Assembly (NCBI GenBank): GCA_028135785.1
Contig: JAOIHS010000002.1
Location: 70,222-134,221, forward strand
Direction of reading: 5' to 3'
Origin: SAR86 cluster bacterium
GTDB taxonomy: Bacteria > Pseudomonadota > Gammaproteobacteria > Magnimaribacterales > AG-339-G14
DNA: 64,000 bases
Position 1 is the stretch's first letter. Every line of letters starts with the position of its first letter. The notes under the pieces were generated by a model. It saw only the letters and a list, made by a program, of their open reading frames with translations. It did not search any database and was not told the DNA's origin. This document shows, in pieces, positions 46,803 to 55,450 of this stretch. The translations under genes were made by a program, and so were the position numbers.

Positions 46803-49358
46803 TTAAAAAGAGTTGGTGAAGTTAATGCCTGCTTCTCTTGGCGGCTGATAAAAACGAAAGATAAACCCAGCAGCCGAACCATCATTGTTACTTCTTGCAT
46901 AAACTTCATCGGTTGCGTTTTTTATATAAAACGAAGCAGACGAACTTTCGTTAAAACTCCACTTAGCATTAATATCTACTAAGCTATATGAAGGAGTTAC
47001 TAAGTTTCTTGATGCAGTGAATAAAGGAATCGAAGTTGGAGTGGTTATATTATCCTCAGTAATATCGGCTCCATAATATTTCCATGTGACGCTTGAAGAT
47101 ATCATTTCATTGGGACTATAAGTCAAGACGACACCAAACTGTTCTGGAGTTCCAGGAAGCTCTACTTCATCAATTTTATATGCGGCATTACCATTAAGAA
47201 AATCATATCTAGTTCTCGGAACAGGGTATCTCCCTTCGATGACTGAGCCAAAGACTCTGAGACTTAAAGTGTCGTTAATAAATGCTGTTGCATCTAATTC
47301 GATTCCTTCGATATCAATCTCACCGATATTAGTTTGAGTACAGACAATTGCACCAGTTGCGTCAACCTGACAAGAATTATCCTGTCTATTGTTATAAGTT
47401 GAAGTAAAAAAAGAAGCGTTAACTCTTAGCAGGCCATCAAGATAATCGCCTTTATGGCCTATTTCATAAGATTTAATATCTTGAGGTTTTGTAACAGTTA
47501 TAGGAGGTGAATTATTCACATTTCCGGAAGTATAAGCTTCGGAATAAGATGCAAAGATCATATTACCGTTATCAAAAGTGTAGTCAGTTATGAAACGTCC
47601 AGAAGTATTACTAAAACTTTGATAAACCTTGCATTCGCCATTTGCGTAAGTTCCTGCTGAACACTTAGTTGCTAAACCTCTGCCTGCTGTAGAAGCAACT
47701 TTGTTTGAATTTGCCCAAGATCTGATATTAAAAGTTTTATCATCATCAGAACTTCGCATGCCAAAAGTAATATTCATCTTATCGTTATATTTATAGACCA
47801 CTTCAGCAAATAAGGCTTGAGATTCATTTACTACATCATATTCATCGTATCTGCTTCCTACAAAAGAAGCTCCAAAAGGTGCTTGAGCTGCCGCTGCTAT
47901 AAGAAAGTTTGTGTATGCTGTTGTTGTGGCGCCAGATCCTCCCTCATTTCCAAGTTGAGTGGCTAAAGCTATAGTTCCAGAAGTCGCCCCTGTTCCGGAA
48001 ACGGCAATACTCGGGGCTGTTATCGCAGCAGTTGTGCCATTAAGTGCCGCACCTGCATTAGCTAATAAAGCTGCAGAGGAACCAGCTAATATGCCTCCCG
48101 CAGTTGAAGCTGCAGATGAATATAGAGTACTGACGTCTATCTCAGGATAGAGTTGAACATCAGTTTGAGAATATCCGGTTTCTTCCGATTCAAAATACCC
48201 TAATGTGTAGGTAAATTTGTCAATACTGCCAGTTAATCTTAGTTCTAAAGAATTGCTTTCAGTATCTGATATCAGCGGACCCACATTTGCGTATTCTGCG
48301 GTTGAAGCTCGATGAATTCCCATATTCCAGGTGCTCTGTAAAACATGTTCAGTACTATCTGCATAAATTAGTGTTGCTAACCCATAATCAGTATCAGAGT
48401 TTAATTCTATAATCATTCTATCGGCATCTACTTTGTTAACTCCTCTAGACTCATCCGCGTAAGAAGCAAATGGTGTAGAAGTATTACAAGTATTGAACTG
48501 ATCATCTGCTATTCCAGCGATGCTATTGACCCAAGGAATAGAAGCCGCAGGTGCGCGATTTTGAGTATCATAAGAAAAGTCATTACAGTCTGCTAAGTAT
48601 CCTCGACTATGGTCTTGGTAATTGTGACTGGTAATGGTTAAGTCGGTTTTATCATCAATTTCTGTATAAATAGAGGCACGGTAAGTAGCAGTATCTTCGT
48701 TACCATAATTATTTCCGGTATCTATATTTCTTACAAAACCATCCTGATCATTTTTGACAGCTACAAATCTAGCAGCAGTGCTTTCAGTCAATGGCAAATT
48801 TAGCATTAGTTTTCTACCTTCTTTCTCTCTAGATCCCAGGGTGATACTAACTTTCCCATCAAAACCTTCTAAAGAGGGCTTATTATAAAAAACTTGAAGG
48901 GCGCCACCTGTCGAATTTTTCCCAAAAAGTGTTCCTTGAGCTCCTCTTAAAATTTCAACTTGTCTTACATCAAATAAATCAGAAAGCAGACCAGTATTTC
49001 TATGCACATATGCTCCATCTAAATAAATACCAACAGCATTTTCAATATTTATTGAGTATCTCGAACTTCCAATACCTCGAATAGAAACCATCGCAGCAGA
49101 AGAGTTGCGACCATCTCTTCTGACAAAAAGACTAGGTGAAGTAGCCTCAATTTGAGTAAAGTCTTGCATAGCATTATCTGCTAAAAATTCACCAGTTACT
49201 GCTGAAAGCATAATGGGAACGTCTTGTGAACTCTCTTCTCTTTTTCTTGCTGTTACTGTTACTTCTTCTAGAACAACTGATTGAGCAAAGCTTATTGGAG
49301 TAAATGAAAAAGTTAAGCAAACAGCTAGACTTAAGAAAAAAAGATTAAATTTATACAT
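46803..49358 (-). CDS. TonB-dependent receptor
   Basis: ORF 46803..49406; MYKFNLFFLSLAVCLTFSFTPISFA signal from ATG 49358; LEEVTVTARKREESSQDVPIMLSAVTGEFLADNAMQDFTQIEATSPSL plug, VEILRGAQGTLFGKNSTGGALQVF. Confidence 0.94.
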   Translation of the reverse strand: MYKFNLFFLSLAVCLTFSFTPISFAQSVVLEEVTVTARKREESSQDVPIMLSAVTGEFLADNAMQDFTQIEATSPSLFVRRDGRNSSAAMVSIRGIGSSRYSINIENAVGIYLDGAYVHRNTGLLSDLFDVRQVEILRGAQGTLFGKNSTGGALQVFYNKPSLEGFDGKVSITLGSREKEGRKLMLNLPLTESTAARFVAVKNDQDGFVRNIDTGNNYGNEDTATYRASIYTEIDDKTDLTITSHNYQDHSRGYLADCNDFSYDTQNRAPAASIPWVNSIAGIADDQFNTCNTSTPFASYADESRGVNKVDADRMIIELNSDTDYGLATLIYADSTEHVLQSTWNMGIHRASTAEYANVGPLISDTESNSLELRLTGSIDKFTYTLGYFESEETGYSQTDVQLYPEIDVSTLYSSAASTAGGILAGSSAALLANAGAALNGTTAAITAPSIAVSGTGATSGTIALATQLGNEGGSGATTTAYTNFLIAAAAQAPFGASFVGSRYDEYDVVNESQALFAEVVYKYNDKMNITFGMRSSDDDKTFNIRSWANSNKVASTAGRGLATKCSAGTYANGECKVYQSFSNTSGRFITDYTFDNGNMIFASYSEAYTSGNVNNSPPITVTKPQDIKSYEIGHKGDYLDGLLRVNASFFTSTYNNRQDNSCQVDATGAIVCTQTNIGEIDIEGIELDATAFINDTLSLRVFGSVIEGRYPVPRTRYDFLNGNAAYKIDEVELPGTPEQFGVVLTYSPNEMISSSVTWKYYGADITEDNITTPTSIPLFTASRNLVTPSYSLVDINAKWSFNESSSASFYIKNATDEVYARSNNDGSAAGFIFRFYQPPREAGINFTNSF

Positions 49359-49427
49359 TGATTTTTCTCCACAGAAATAATTAAAAATGATGTAAGTATG
49401 ATACATGACTAATTGTCATCTTCTAAT

Positions 49428-50474
49428 TTAAAAGGATTTTTGATATCCAAATTGAATTTTATAGTCACTTTTCATTTGAAGACCATTTTTATTTTCATAG
49501 ATAGGAAATAGAATTTCTAAACCAAATCTATCTCTATGCTCGCCACCTAGTAAATTGAAAAGGGTGTTAAAACCGAAACCTAAATTCATAGTTCTTCCTC
49601 CATAATTCATAGGATTAGCTGACTGTACTGGACCACTAATTTCAATATTTCTTCCAGATATTTTTCTTTGGTTTATAAAATGTAACCTAGTTGATAATGC
49701 CACGTTGTCATTCAAAGATTTCTGAACCCAGGTTGAAATTTCATACTTATTTCCAAAAGACCATACTTTATCGTCGATCACAGTTTTCATTCTAAATTGC
49801 GAGCCAAAGATAAAATTTTTAAAACTGAGGCTATTTGTTAATCCAAAAATTAAGCGTGTTGAATTATCATTTTGCATGGCATAGGGCATAACCATATTCA
49901 TGACCGCATTCATTGGCGTAAGTATTTTATGTTTTCTATTATTATCCCCAATCGATTTATCAGCTCCAATTTCTAAATGCATTCTAGATTTATCACTTTG
50001 ATTCAGCCTGTAGAGGACTGAAAAAGAAATATTCGATATATCTTCAGTACTAGTTTGAAAACCTCCTAAAAACTCTCTTCCCATCATGCCTCGAAAGGTC
50101 TTTAGATCCATTTCATTTTTCATAAACATAAGCATTCCCATCAAAGTAATATCATTTGAAGGCGCATACATACCGCCCAGCATAAGCATCTTCATATTCA
50201 TTTTTTGCGGGACAATACTCAACATGCTAGGAGCACCAGACATTGCAGCGTATGGATTACTTTGAGTAGTAATTAAAGATTGATCGTTGATGCTGTCACC
50301 ATGCAACGCATTTCCATTCATTTGCATATTAGAAAATCTAGCAGAAACCATTTTTTCTCCAGAGCTGTGAAAATGATCAGCCATGACTCCTATTGGCGCA
50401 TGGCCAATAGCGATATCGTTGGAAGCTATAAAATTACAAAATAAAACCGATATAAAAAAATAAAAAGTTTTCAT
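49428..50474 (-). CDS. Met-rich outer-membrane-type (transporter-like beta-barrel) protein
   Basis: ORF 49428..50582; MKTFYFFISVLFCNFIASN signal from ATG 50474; GHAPIGVMADHFHSSGEKMVSARFSNMQMNGN; many Met residues; ends with an aromatic C-terminal residue (GYQKSF). Confidence 0.72.
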   Translation of the reverse strand: MKTFYFFISVLFCNFIASNDIAIGHAPIGVMADHFHSSGEKMVSARFSNMQMNGNALHGDSINDQSLITTQSNPYAAMSGAPSMLSIVPQKMNMKMLMLGGMYAPSNDITLMGMLMFMKNEMDLKTFRGMMGREFLGGFQTSTEDISNISFSVLYRLNQSDKSRMHLEIGADKSIGDNNRKHKILTPMNAVMNMVMPYAMQNDNSTRLIFGLTNSLSFKNFIFGSQFRMKTVIDDKVWSFGNKYEISTWVQKSLNDNVALSTRLHFINQRKISGRNIEISGPVQSANPMNYGGRTMNLGFGFNTLFNLLGGEHRDRFGLEILFPIYENKNGLQMKSDYKIQFGYQKSF

Positions 50475-50571
50475 GTAAATAAGAAGATTTTGAAAAAAAC
50501 ATTCTATCTTTTTTATAAAATTATTAAAGAAATAGTTGATAGAAATTTGTTCAGATGTTCGAATTGGTAGC

Positions 50572-50709
50572 ATGAAATACATTTACATGTTTTTGTCTCT
50601 CATTTTGCTCACCATACTCATCAATCATGAGTACACCCAATATAAAAAGTTTAAATATATTGAAGAAATTCTAGATGTAGATTTAAAAGAAGCGAAAAAA
50701 CTATATTAA
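50572..50709 (+). CDS. Possible small membrane ORF (45 aa)
   Basis: Manual translation MKYIYMFLSLILLTILINHEYTQYKKFKYIEEILDVDLKEAKKLY; divergent from the Met-rich gene; no clear RBS. Confidence 0.25.
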   Translation: MKYIYMFLSLILLTILINHEYTQYKKFKYIEEILDVDLKEAKKLY

Positions 50710-51116
50710 TTTATAGATTTTATATCGTGACATTCACAGTCTATATTTTTACATATTTTATAATTTTTATAATGAGAAGTAGCAACAATTAACGATCCAA
50801 CTAAAGTTAAAGTTTTTTCTCCAAATTCTCCTAAGAAACTTTCACCAAGGACTGCTGCTAACACAAGCAATATGAGCCCTGCGGCGCCATTAAGAAAAAT
50901 AGTATAGTTTTTGTGATTTGAGTGACCTGAAATCAAAGCGAATAAACTTATTGGAACTGCCAAAATTAAAATCAATTTGTGAACCATCTCGTTATCAAGC
51001 GACAAAGAAATGAAGCCAGATGAAAGAATCAGAAAAGATGGAACAAAAAAACAGTGTGCCACACAAATTAGCGATAATGATATCGCTAATTTGTCAGACA
51101 TAAATTTTACATTCAT
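50706..51116 (-). CDS. MerC-domain membrane protein
   Basis: ORF 50706..51152; AISLSLICVAHCFFVPSFLILSSGF (MerC-like CxxHC), four TMs, C-terminal CKNIDCECHD; ATG candidates at 51116 and 51101. Confidence 0.85.
   Translation of the reverse strand: MNVKFMSDKLAISLSLICVAHCFFVPSFLILSSGFISLSLDNEMVHKLILILAVPISLFALISGHSNHKNYTIFLNGAAGLILLVLAAVLGESFLGEFGEKTLTLVGSLIVATSHYKNYKICKNIDCECHDIKSIN
51063..51094. repeat. Perfect 14-bp inverted repeat with 4-nt loop inside the 5' end of the MerC gene
   Basis: ACAAATTAGCGATA-ATGA-TATCGCTAATTTGT, arms exactly reverse-complementary. Confidence 0.9.
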
Positions 51117-51133
51117 ATGATCATTTAAACTCA

Positions 51134-51170
51134 TTAGACGCCAAAGTTTCAACTTATTTGACGTCTAATT
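51134..51170. repeat. 8-bp inverted repeat ATTAGACG / CGTCTAAT in the MerC leader
   Basis: ATTAGACG at 51134-51141, CGTCTAAT at 51163-51170. Confidence 0.7.
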
Positions 51171-51196
51171 AACTTTAAAAAAATATTACTATTATC

Positions 51197-53212
51197 TTAA
51201 AGTTGAATGGCTAGTTTTAAGCCTAAGTTTTTACCTGGTAAAGGTAATTCATTTTTAACAATAGAAGAATGATTTCTTGCGATTTCATTTAGCAGATTGT
51301 CAGCAAAAAATACTACCTTAAAGTTTTCGATACCTTCAACTGCAAAAGTTTGACTAATACTAAAATCAAGCATTTCATAGCCAGCTGTAGCAGTCTCACC
51401 CGCACCTAAATCATTTTGAGGCTTAACATTGGTTAAACCTAAATCAATTGATAAGTTGTCTTCTTCATAAGAAAGCGAATAAAGAACTCTAGCAGGCAAA
51501 ACTCGAAGAACATTTTCACCATTAGCAAAAGTACCTTCTACTTGGTCTCTTCCAATTGAAAGGTCTAAGCTTCCGTTATAGAAATCCATTTGAGTGCCAA
51601 ATTGAATCTCATAGCCTGAAAACTCAGCATCTTTTTGGAGGTAGTTAGCAACTACAGTTCCACTGATTGTCTCGGAAGAATCTTTGAGATAGATGTAGTT
51701 ATCAATATCATTTTGATAAAAATTTATTGATCCATAAAAATTATCATTATCAAAGTTTAAAGAAAGATCGATATTTTGAGTTTCTTCAGATTTAAGATTG
51801 GGGTTTCCTTTTTCGAATCTGTTTATGGCAGCATGTTTTCCATTCATAAACATTTCCACTGACGAAGGGGCTCTTTCTACTGAACCAAAACTAAGGTTTA
51901 AATCTGCTATCGCACTAAGCTCGTAACACAAACCCAGAACGTAACTGGTAAGATCTATATCTTTGTCATAAGCAGTAGAGCTAATTAAACTTTTTCTATT
52001 TACTTCATCTCTTCTGACTCCAAAATCCAAGTGAATTGAAGAAAATTGTTTAGCTAAGTAATACCCAATACTCGTTTCCTCGCTTTGAACAGGCTTCATA
52101 AAAGCTTCATCACCAAGAATAGCAGTATCTTCATCCATAGATCGCATTACAATTTTTTGCGTTAGGGAATTATCTGAAGTTATGTCTAATATTGCTCCAT
52201 ATTCTTTAGCATCGTTTGTAAAAGTTGTTTCTTCTCCATCTTCATCTCCACCTATATGACCTTCAATAAGAGAGTAATCAGAATCGCTGTAAAAATAATC
52301 TATTTTATTTAATAGATCACCTGAAACTAAATAAGAACCTTTAAGACTAGAAGTATCTGAGTCAGTAGAAGAAAAAATTCTTTCATCTTCTTCAGGAGGA
52401 GAGCCGGGGGCAGGGTCTTCATGCACACCGTGAAAAGGAATTCCATAGAGATTTTCTATATTTTTAAAAGATAAACCAATGTAGCCCCAATCTTCCACTA
52501 CTGAAAAGCCAGCTTTATACGCAGACGATTTTGAATCGGAATTAGACATATGATCTTTCTCTTCTTCGTCATGACCTTCTTCGTGAATAACTGCTTCAGC
52601 TGGTATTTCAAAATTATTAAAGTTTGAATGAGCGTATGAAAGACTCAAATTAACACCTTGAAGATTATCGCTAAAGTTAATGTTATGAACTTTCCCATCG
52701 TTGACCGAATTATGCTCAACGCCAAGATTGATGATTTGTTCAGAAAAATCTTTTGCAGTGATTGAATTATCAACAACGTTGACAATTCCTCCAAGAGAAC
52801 CATTAGAGTAAAGCAAAGACATTGGACCTCGCACAATTTCTATTTGTTGAACATTACTCAATTCAACGTCATTTTGATGGTCCGAACCAATTCCAGAAAC
52901 ATCACGTATTACCAAGCCATTTTCTAGAACCTTAACTCTAGGACCTGAAAGGCCTCTGATGACTGGTTGTCCAACAGCGGAACCATAATCAGAAGAAGCG
53001 ACTCCTAAAAGGTTATCTAGAGATTCACCCAAACTTAAAGTTCCTGTTCTAGAAAGATCTTCTCCAGTGATTACATGAATTGGATTTTCGATTTGATTTT
53101 CTGTTAAGCCTAATATCGATGAATTTACAGTTACGTATTCAATGTCATCTGCAAAGGCTAGATTTGTTATAAAGATGCTCAGAATACTGAGCAAAAATGC
53201 TGATTTTTTCAT
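51197..53212 (-). CDS. TonB-dependent receptor, ZnuD-like (putative zinc/metal uptake)
   Basis: GEDLSRTGTLSLGESLDNLLGVASSDYGSAVGQPVIRGLSGPRVKVLENGLVIRDVSGIGSDHQ; His/acid-rich loop IHEEGHDEEEKDH; IPFHGVHEDPAPGSPPEEDERIF. Confidence 0.9.
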   Translation of the reverse strand: MKKSAFLLSILSIFITNLAFADDIEYVTVNSSILGLTENQIENPIHVITGEDLSRTGTLSLGESLDNLLGVASSDYGSAVGQPVIRGLSGPRVKVLENGLVIRDVSGIGSDHQNDVELSNVQQIEIVRGPMSLLYSNGSLGGIVNVVDNSITAKDFSEQIINLGVEHNSVNDGKVHNINFSDNLQGVNLSLSYAHSNFNNFEIPAEAVIHEEGHDEEEKDHMSNSDSKSSAYKAGFSVVEDWGYIGLSFKNIENLYGIPFHGVHEDPAPGSPPEEDERIFSSTDSDTSSLKGSYLVSGDLLNKIDYFYSDSDYSLIEGHIGGDEDGEETTFTNDAKEYGAILDITSDNSLTQKIVMRSMDEDTAILGDEAFMKPVQSEETSIGYYLAKQFSSIHLDFGVRRDEVNRKSLISSTAYDKDIDLTSYVLGLCYELSAIADLNLSFGSVERAPSSVEMFMNGKHAAINRFEKGNPNLKSEETQNIDLSLNFDNDNFYGSINFYQNDIDNYIYLKDSSETISGTVVANYLQKDAEFSGYEIQFGTQMDFYNGSLDLSIGRDQVEGTFANGENVLRVLPARVLYSLSYEEDNLSIDLGLTNVKPQNDLGAGETATAGYEMLDFSISQTFAVEGIENFKVVFFADNLLNEIARNHSSIVKNELPLPGKNLGLKLAIQL

Positions 53213-53256
53213 AATACCTCCTATGAAAAATTAAAATTTAAATTAAAACGAGAAAT

Positions 53257-53529
53257 TTAAATTTTTGGAGGCGCTCTAGATTGAAAGTTTTTTTGATCTT
53301 GAGGGAGAACAATTATTTTTTTTTCAAAAACAAAAACATTGCTTACATAAAAATTTTCATCAAGAGAACATGCTGAAAGGAGATTAGTAAGTTCATTATT
53401 ATAGAATTGACATGCTATTTCAGAAGATTCTTCTGAAAAATGATCATGAACTATAGGATCTAAAGATGCTGTTGCAACTAGTAAAAGACCAGATAATAAT
53501 AAAAAGTTTGTATTGGAAAAAATTTTCAA
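53257..53529 (-). CDS. Small secreted protein with C-terminal SRAPP motif, upstream of the ZnuD-like receptor
   Basis: 90 aa, N-terminal signal-like segment, ends QKNFQSRAPPKI; same strand, 44 bp upstream of the receptor gene. Confidence 0.65.
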   Translation of the reverse strand: MKIFSNTNFLLLSGLLLVATASLDPIVHDHFSEESSEIACQFYNNELTNLLSACSLDENFYVSNVFVFEKKIIVLPQDQKNFQSRAPPKI

Positions 53530-53542
53530 GTGATTATAGTAA

Positions 53543-53554
53543 TGTAATTTTACA
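53543..53554. promoter_or_regulatory. Palindrome TGTAATTTTACA upstream of the small secreted protein gene, candidate operator
   Basis: TGTAA-TT-TTACA perfect 5-bp arms, 14 nt upstream of the start codon; identity of regulator unknown. Confidence 0.3.
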
Positions 53555-53586
53555 AAAAATAAAGTTTTAATGATTTAAAAAAATAA

Positions 53587-54552
53587 TTATTTTTCTTCAC
53601 TAAATTTATCCGTTGTTTCAATAAGCATTTTCGTTATTTCTTTCTCGAAAGCAGAATGTCCAGAAAAAGGAGCAATTCTTAGTTCCGCCTCAGGCCATTT
53701 AGAGTAGAGTTCGTAGGCAGTTGTTGGAGGACAAACAACATCATATCTTCCTTGAATAATTACAGCAGGGATATGTCTAATCAAATCTATATTGTCTAAA
53801 AGTTGATTTTCATAATCTAAAAATCCTTTATTTACAAAATAGTGATTTTCAATAAGAGCAAAGGCTAAGGCAAACTCTGCATTCACAGAATCTTTTATTG
53901 CATTAGGATTGTGATTGATAAAACTTGCTGATGCTTCCCATTTAGACCAAGCTTGCGCAGCAGATAATTTTTTTTCTTTATCTTCGCCATTGAAGATTTT
54001 CCTATAAGCATTTATTAAATCCAATCTTTGATCTTCTGGTATTTGGCTAATGAATCCCTGCCATGCTTCAGGATATATTTCACTTGCTCCATATTGGTAA
54101 AACCAACTAAGTTCTTTGTCTCTAAGCATAAAGATACCTCTTAAAACAAGTTCCGTAACTCGTTCTGGATGACTTTGAGCATATGCAAGCGCAAGGGTAC
54201 TTCCCCAAGAGCCACCAAATACAAGCCAATTATCTATCTCTAATTTTTTCCTAATAGATTCAATATCCTCAACAAGATGCCAAGTAGTATTTTCCTCGAG
54301 GCATGTATGAGGTTTGCTCTTACCACAACCCCTTTGGTCGAAAAGAATTATTCTATATTTTTTTGGGTTGAAAAATCTTCTCGAAAGTTTTCCTGCGCCA
54401 CCACCAGGACCTCCATGTAGAAAAATAGCTGGCTTGCCTTTTGGATTACCACACTGCTCAAAATAAATTTCATGAATTCCTTCTTTGATATAGCCCGAGT
54501 CATAAGGTTCTATGGATGGGTATAATTTTTTTTCTTTATTAAAAAACTTCAT
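53587..54552 (-). CDS. pip: Proline iminopeptidase
   Basis: GNPKGKPAIFLHGGPGGGAGKLSRRFFNPKKYRIILFDQRGCGKSKPH, FGGSWGSTLALAYAQSHPERV, VIIQGRYDVVCPPTTAYEL. Confidence 0.95.
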   Translation of the reverse strand: MKFFNKEKKLYPSIEPYDSGYIKEGIHEIYFEQCGNPKGKPAIFLHGGPGGGAGKLSRRFFNPKKYRIILFDQRGCGKSKPHTCLEENTTWHLVEDIESIRKKLEIDNWLVFGGSWGSTLALAYAQSHPERVTELVLRGIFMLRDKELSWFYQYGASEIYPEAWQGFISQIPEDQRLDLINAYRKIFNGEDKEKKLSAAQAWSKWEASASFINHNPNAIKDSVNAEFALAFALIENHYFVNKGFLDYENQLLDNIDLIRHIPAVIIQGRYDVVCPPTTAYELYSKWPEAELRIAPFSGHSAFEKEITKMLIETTDKFSEEK

Positions 54553-54611
54553 AGTATTATTTTACTTTAAGTTTTCGGCTTAGACTTTAAAAGAAATTTC
54601 GAGTTAAAGTT

Positions 54612-54655
54612 GTGCCCAGAGGTGGAATCGAACCACCGACACAAGGATTTTCAGT
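54612..54655 (-). repeat. 44-bp direct-repeat copy of the 3' half of tRNA-Phe (att-like remnant)
   Basis: gtgcccagaggtggaatcgaaccaccgacacaaggattttcagt is identical to 57561-57604 inside intact tRNA-Phe. Confidence 0.95.
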
Positions 54656-54730
54656 TCTAGTCTCTTATTGATATAAGCTTTTCGAAATAATAATATTAGG
54701 TAATGAGAATTAATTTTAAGGTCTTTAAAT

Positions 54731-55450
54731 ATGCCAAAGAAGATTAAGGGTATAAATGTCTCAGTCTATTCAAAGAAGATTGAATCGCTCAAAAAAAACT
54801 TCAGCATTCTTAGTGTTGACGCAAATAAAATATTAAATAAATACGAAAATATATCTTTTGAAGACACATATTTATCAAAAAAAGAATCTTTTATTTCATT
54901 AATGAGATTAAACCCAAGCATGGCACTTATAAGGTATCTTGACTCAAAGACAGACCTTTGGCACTTCAAAGATAAAAGAACAAACATTGAATATGCAATT
55001 GATTTAGTATTAGGTTGGTTAAGTGAAGATATAATTATTTCTCATCTAAGAGAAAAAAGCATTAAATGTGATTTAAATGGCAGAGATAAGTATAGAGAGT
55101 TTCTAAGTCCAAAATATATCTCTGCACAACCTGACATAAAGATAAAAATTAATGAACGATATAGAACACTTGAAATTGCGAATGATTGGAATGACTACTG
55201 GATTAGGTCAGATATGCTGGATCTAAGAGATAACAAGTTTCTAAAACTAAGAAATGAAAAATCATTATTTCTTGGAATTGCGCCACTATCCTCAAAGGGA
55301 ATCTTCTTAGATTTCTCTGAAAAATTAGATTTTATTAAGAGATTTAATCCCGCATACGGTAAGAGCGCTTATACTTTAAAAAAAATTCGAAATAGAATGA
55401 ATAATATTGATATATCGATACAAGAATTGTTATCAGTAAAATATGAATGA
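54731..55450 (+). CDS. Hypothetical protein, candidate restriction endonuclease subunit
   Basis: Overlaps the HNH gene by 8 bp in the R-M module; AQPDIKIKINERYRTLEIANDW weakly resembles a PD-(D/E)xK core; function by context. Confidence 0.5.
   Translation: MPKKIKGINVSVYSKKIESLKKNFSILSVDANKILNKYENISFEDTYLSKKESFISLMRLNPSMALIRYLDSKTDLWHFKDKRTNIEYAIDLVLGWLSEDIIISHLREKSIKCDLNGRDKYREFLSPKYISAQPDIKIKINERYRTLEIANDWNDYWIRSDMLDLRDNKFLKLRNEKSLFLGIAPLSSKGIFLDFSEKLDFIKRFNPAYGKSAYTLKKIRNRMNNIDISIQELLSVKYE

Noticed and set aside
47959-48150. 63-aa plus-strand ORF (MAKAIVPEVAPVPETAILGAVIAAVVPLSAAPALANKAAEEPAN...)
   Set aside because: Mirror of the low-complexity Ala/Gly-rich segment of the TonB-dependent receptor on the minus strand.
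54612-54655. Second functional tRNA gene at the left repeat
   Set aside because: Only the 3' portion is present; the D-arm and 5' acceptor strand are missing, so it is an att-like fragment, not a tRNA gene.
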